Position numbers and translations under genes: made by a program. A DNA stretch of 64,000 nucleotides from Penelope pileata (lineage: Eukaryota; Chordata; Aves; Galliformes; Cracidae), in the NCBI GenBank assembly GCA_013396635.1, contig WBMW01005662.1, positions 461,694 to 525,693 of the forward strand, written 5' to 3'. Below, piece after piece: positions 62,901-64,000 of this stretch. Positions within the stretch are counted from its first letter, which is position 1. Each line of letters starts with the position of its first letter. Under the pieces are notes generated by a model, which was given only the letters and a program-made list of their open reading frames with translations, was not told the DNA's origin and made no database searches.

Positions 62901-64000
62901 TATGTCCAGTGGGGGCAAAATGTATTCTGTTGTGTCTTTCTTCATTCTGCAGTGACTTCCTCCCAAGAACTGAAATTTTCGCCTGACATTAGATTCTCCT
63001 TTTTGGTTTGCTTGAATTTTACTTCCGTGATTAAGCTCAGTTTATCAATCATAACTCACCCCTCACATAGAAAAATTTAAACCTAATGGTAAATGGAATT
63101 ATCTTTCTAAATACACCCTGTTTATAGCTATTTGCAGAGTATCCCTTGCCATCATTTCAAGGCACATTTTGCTTCGTGTGAGAAAGCATAGTCCTCTGTG
63201 CTGCCTGAAAGGAAGGATAGCAGCTGAATACGCTGGGCAGACTGTCCTTGAACTGCCACGCTGTCATCTGAAAGGTTTCAAGTGTCTGTCTGACCGACTG
63301 CCCCCCCATGCAAGTCTATTGCTCCTTATTGTTCCCTCCTTTCTGTGCTCAATTTCAGTCTAGACTGAAACACTGCCTCCAGCTGGAATTACAAGATGTG
63401 CATCTCCGTTCAGAGATGATGCAATGTCTTCGCTGTTACTTAAGAAGGGGTAGGGTGCATACTGTATCGGGCTACCTAGGGGAGCAGAAAGTTATTTTCA
63501 TAAGTCAAAATATGTAAGCTGTTCTTAAATCCTACTCTTGCTTTGCTACCATGTCAGGGATGTGTTTTATGCCCTTAGCTTTCTGGGAGTCTATTAGTAT
63601 GTCACACTTCCAGCATTTTCATAGAATACCCTTTGATACGATTCTGATCTGATCCTTCATTTATTCCCACAGTAGATGCGCCCTTACCATAGGACAGATA
63701 GGGTAGGTTCATAGTTTGGGACTGACGATGATTGTTTAATCTGGTGAAGTGGTCTGTCTGTATTTCAGCATGCTTCAGCAGAAGCTTCTTGATCTGTAGA
63801 GTCCTGCATTTGAGCTCAAATTGTGCTTGTTAAAGCAGAGACAAGATTAAAGCTAAAGGAAGTGTTCCAGAAGGTGGCTGAAAGTGGTTAGAAGATGTGA
63901 AGAGATGCACAAATCTGTTCCTTCCATGAGTAGCTTGCTCCGTATTAATACCTACACTTGGAGACCTGCTGGTCAGCTACACCTAAAGAACACATGCTTT

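Larger units (their letters stand above)
48431..64000 (+). other. PIK3R1 intron 2, continuing to the window end; no gene seen
   Basis: No sequence resembling the next p85-alpha exon, or the alternative p55-alpha/p50-alpha first exons, is found before 64,000. It includes two minus-strand CR1 copies (50,004 and 56,846), a 10-bp-stem hairpin at 54,947, a T-run at 55,933-55,951 and a GC-richer block at 60,117-60,310. The rest is unremarkable intronic DNA. Confidence 0.7.

Noticed and set aside
1..64000. CRISPR arrays, operons, riboswitches, phage or endogenous retroviral genes
   Set aside because: None seen. The window is animal nuclear DNA, and I recognise no LTR pair or gag/pol/env remnant.

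Overview
The window looks like bird nuclear DNA. Three signs point that way: several 3'-truncated CR1 LINE copies carrying the ATTCTATGA-type 3' end, a hAT (Charlie-like) DNA transposon fossil, and one exon that I recognise with high confidence as the first coding exon of PIK3R1, the p85-alpha regulatory subunit of class IA phosphoinositide 3-kinase. Landfowl such as chicken is my best guess, because CR1 dominates and a Charlie-type hAT is present; in chicken PIK3R1 would lie on chromosome Z, as I recall. The species itself is not proven by the sequence. There are no bacterial-style genes, operons, CRISPR arrays or RNA genes that I can support.

Layout. 1-33,000: non-coding DNA upstream of PIK3R1, with many stop codons in all frames, simple repeats, a decayed hAT element with terminal inverted repeats (21,132-21,990), a frameshifted CR1 reverse-transcriptase fragment (about 23,500-23,700) and two CR1 3' ends (26,773 and 29,040). 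About 33,020-33,760: a CpG island with Sp1-type GC boxes, interrupted by a 185-base run of N (33,332-33,516). It is the likely PIK3R1 promoter and non-coding exon 1, with a candidate exon 1 donor at 33,569/33,570. 33,570-37,394: inferred intron 1. 37,395-38,156: inferred exon 2, made of a 5' UTR rich in upstream AUGs followed by 111 codons plus one base encoding the N-terminal SH3 domain and the first proline-rich motif. 38,157-64,000: the start of a long intron 2 with three more CR1 fragments and many simple repeats. I find no further PIK3R1 exon before the window ends.

How it works together. The CpG island would drive the long p85-alpha transcript. Exon 1 would be spliced to exon 2, whose leader holds at least nine AUGs before the true start, including a 47-codon upstream ORF and a 7-codon upstream ORF whose stop overlaps the main start as ATGA. 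The product's SH3 and proline-rich segments mediate p85 self-association and adaptor contacts. The later exons (BH domain, nSH2, iSH2, cSH2) are outside the window.

I did not find a convincing new biological system. The observations most worth checking are the upstream ORFs in the PIK3R1 leader, the unsequenced gap in its promoter, the palindromic octamer hairpin at 14.34 kb, the hAT fossil, and an inverted pair of CR1 ends inside intron 2.
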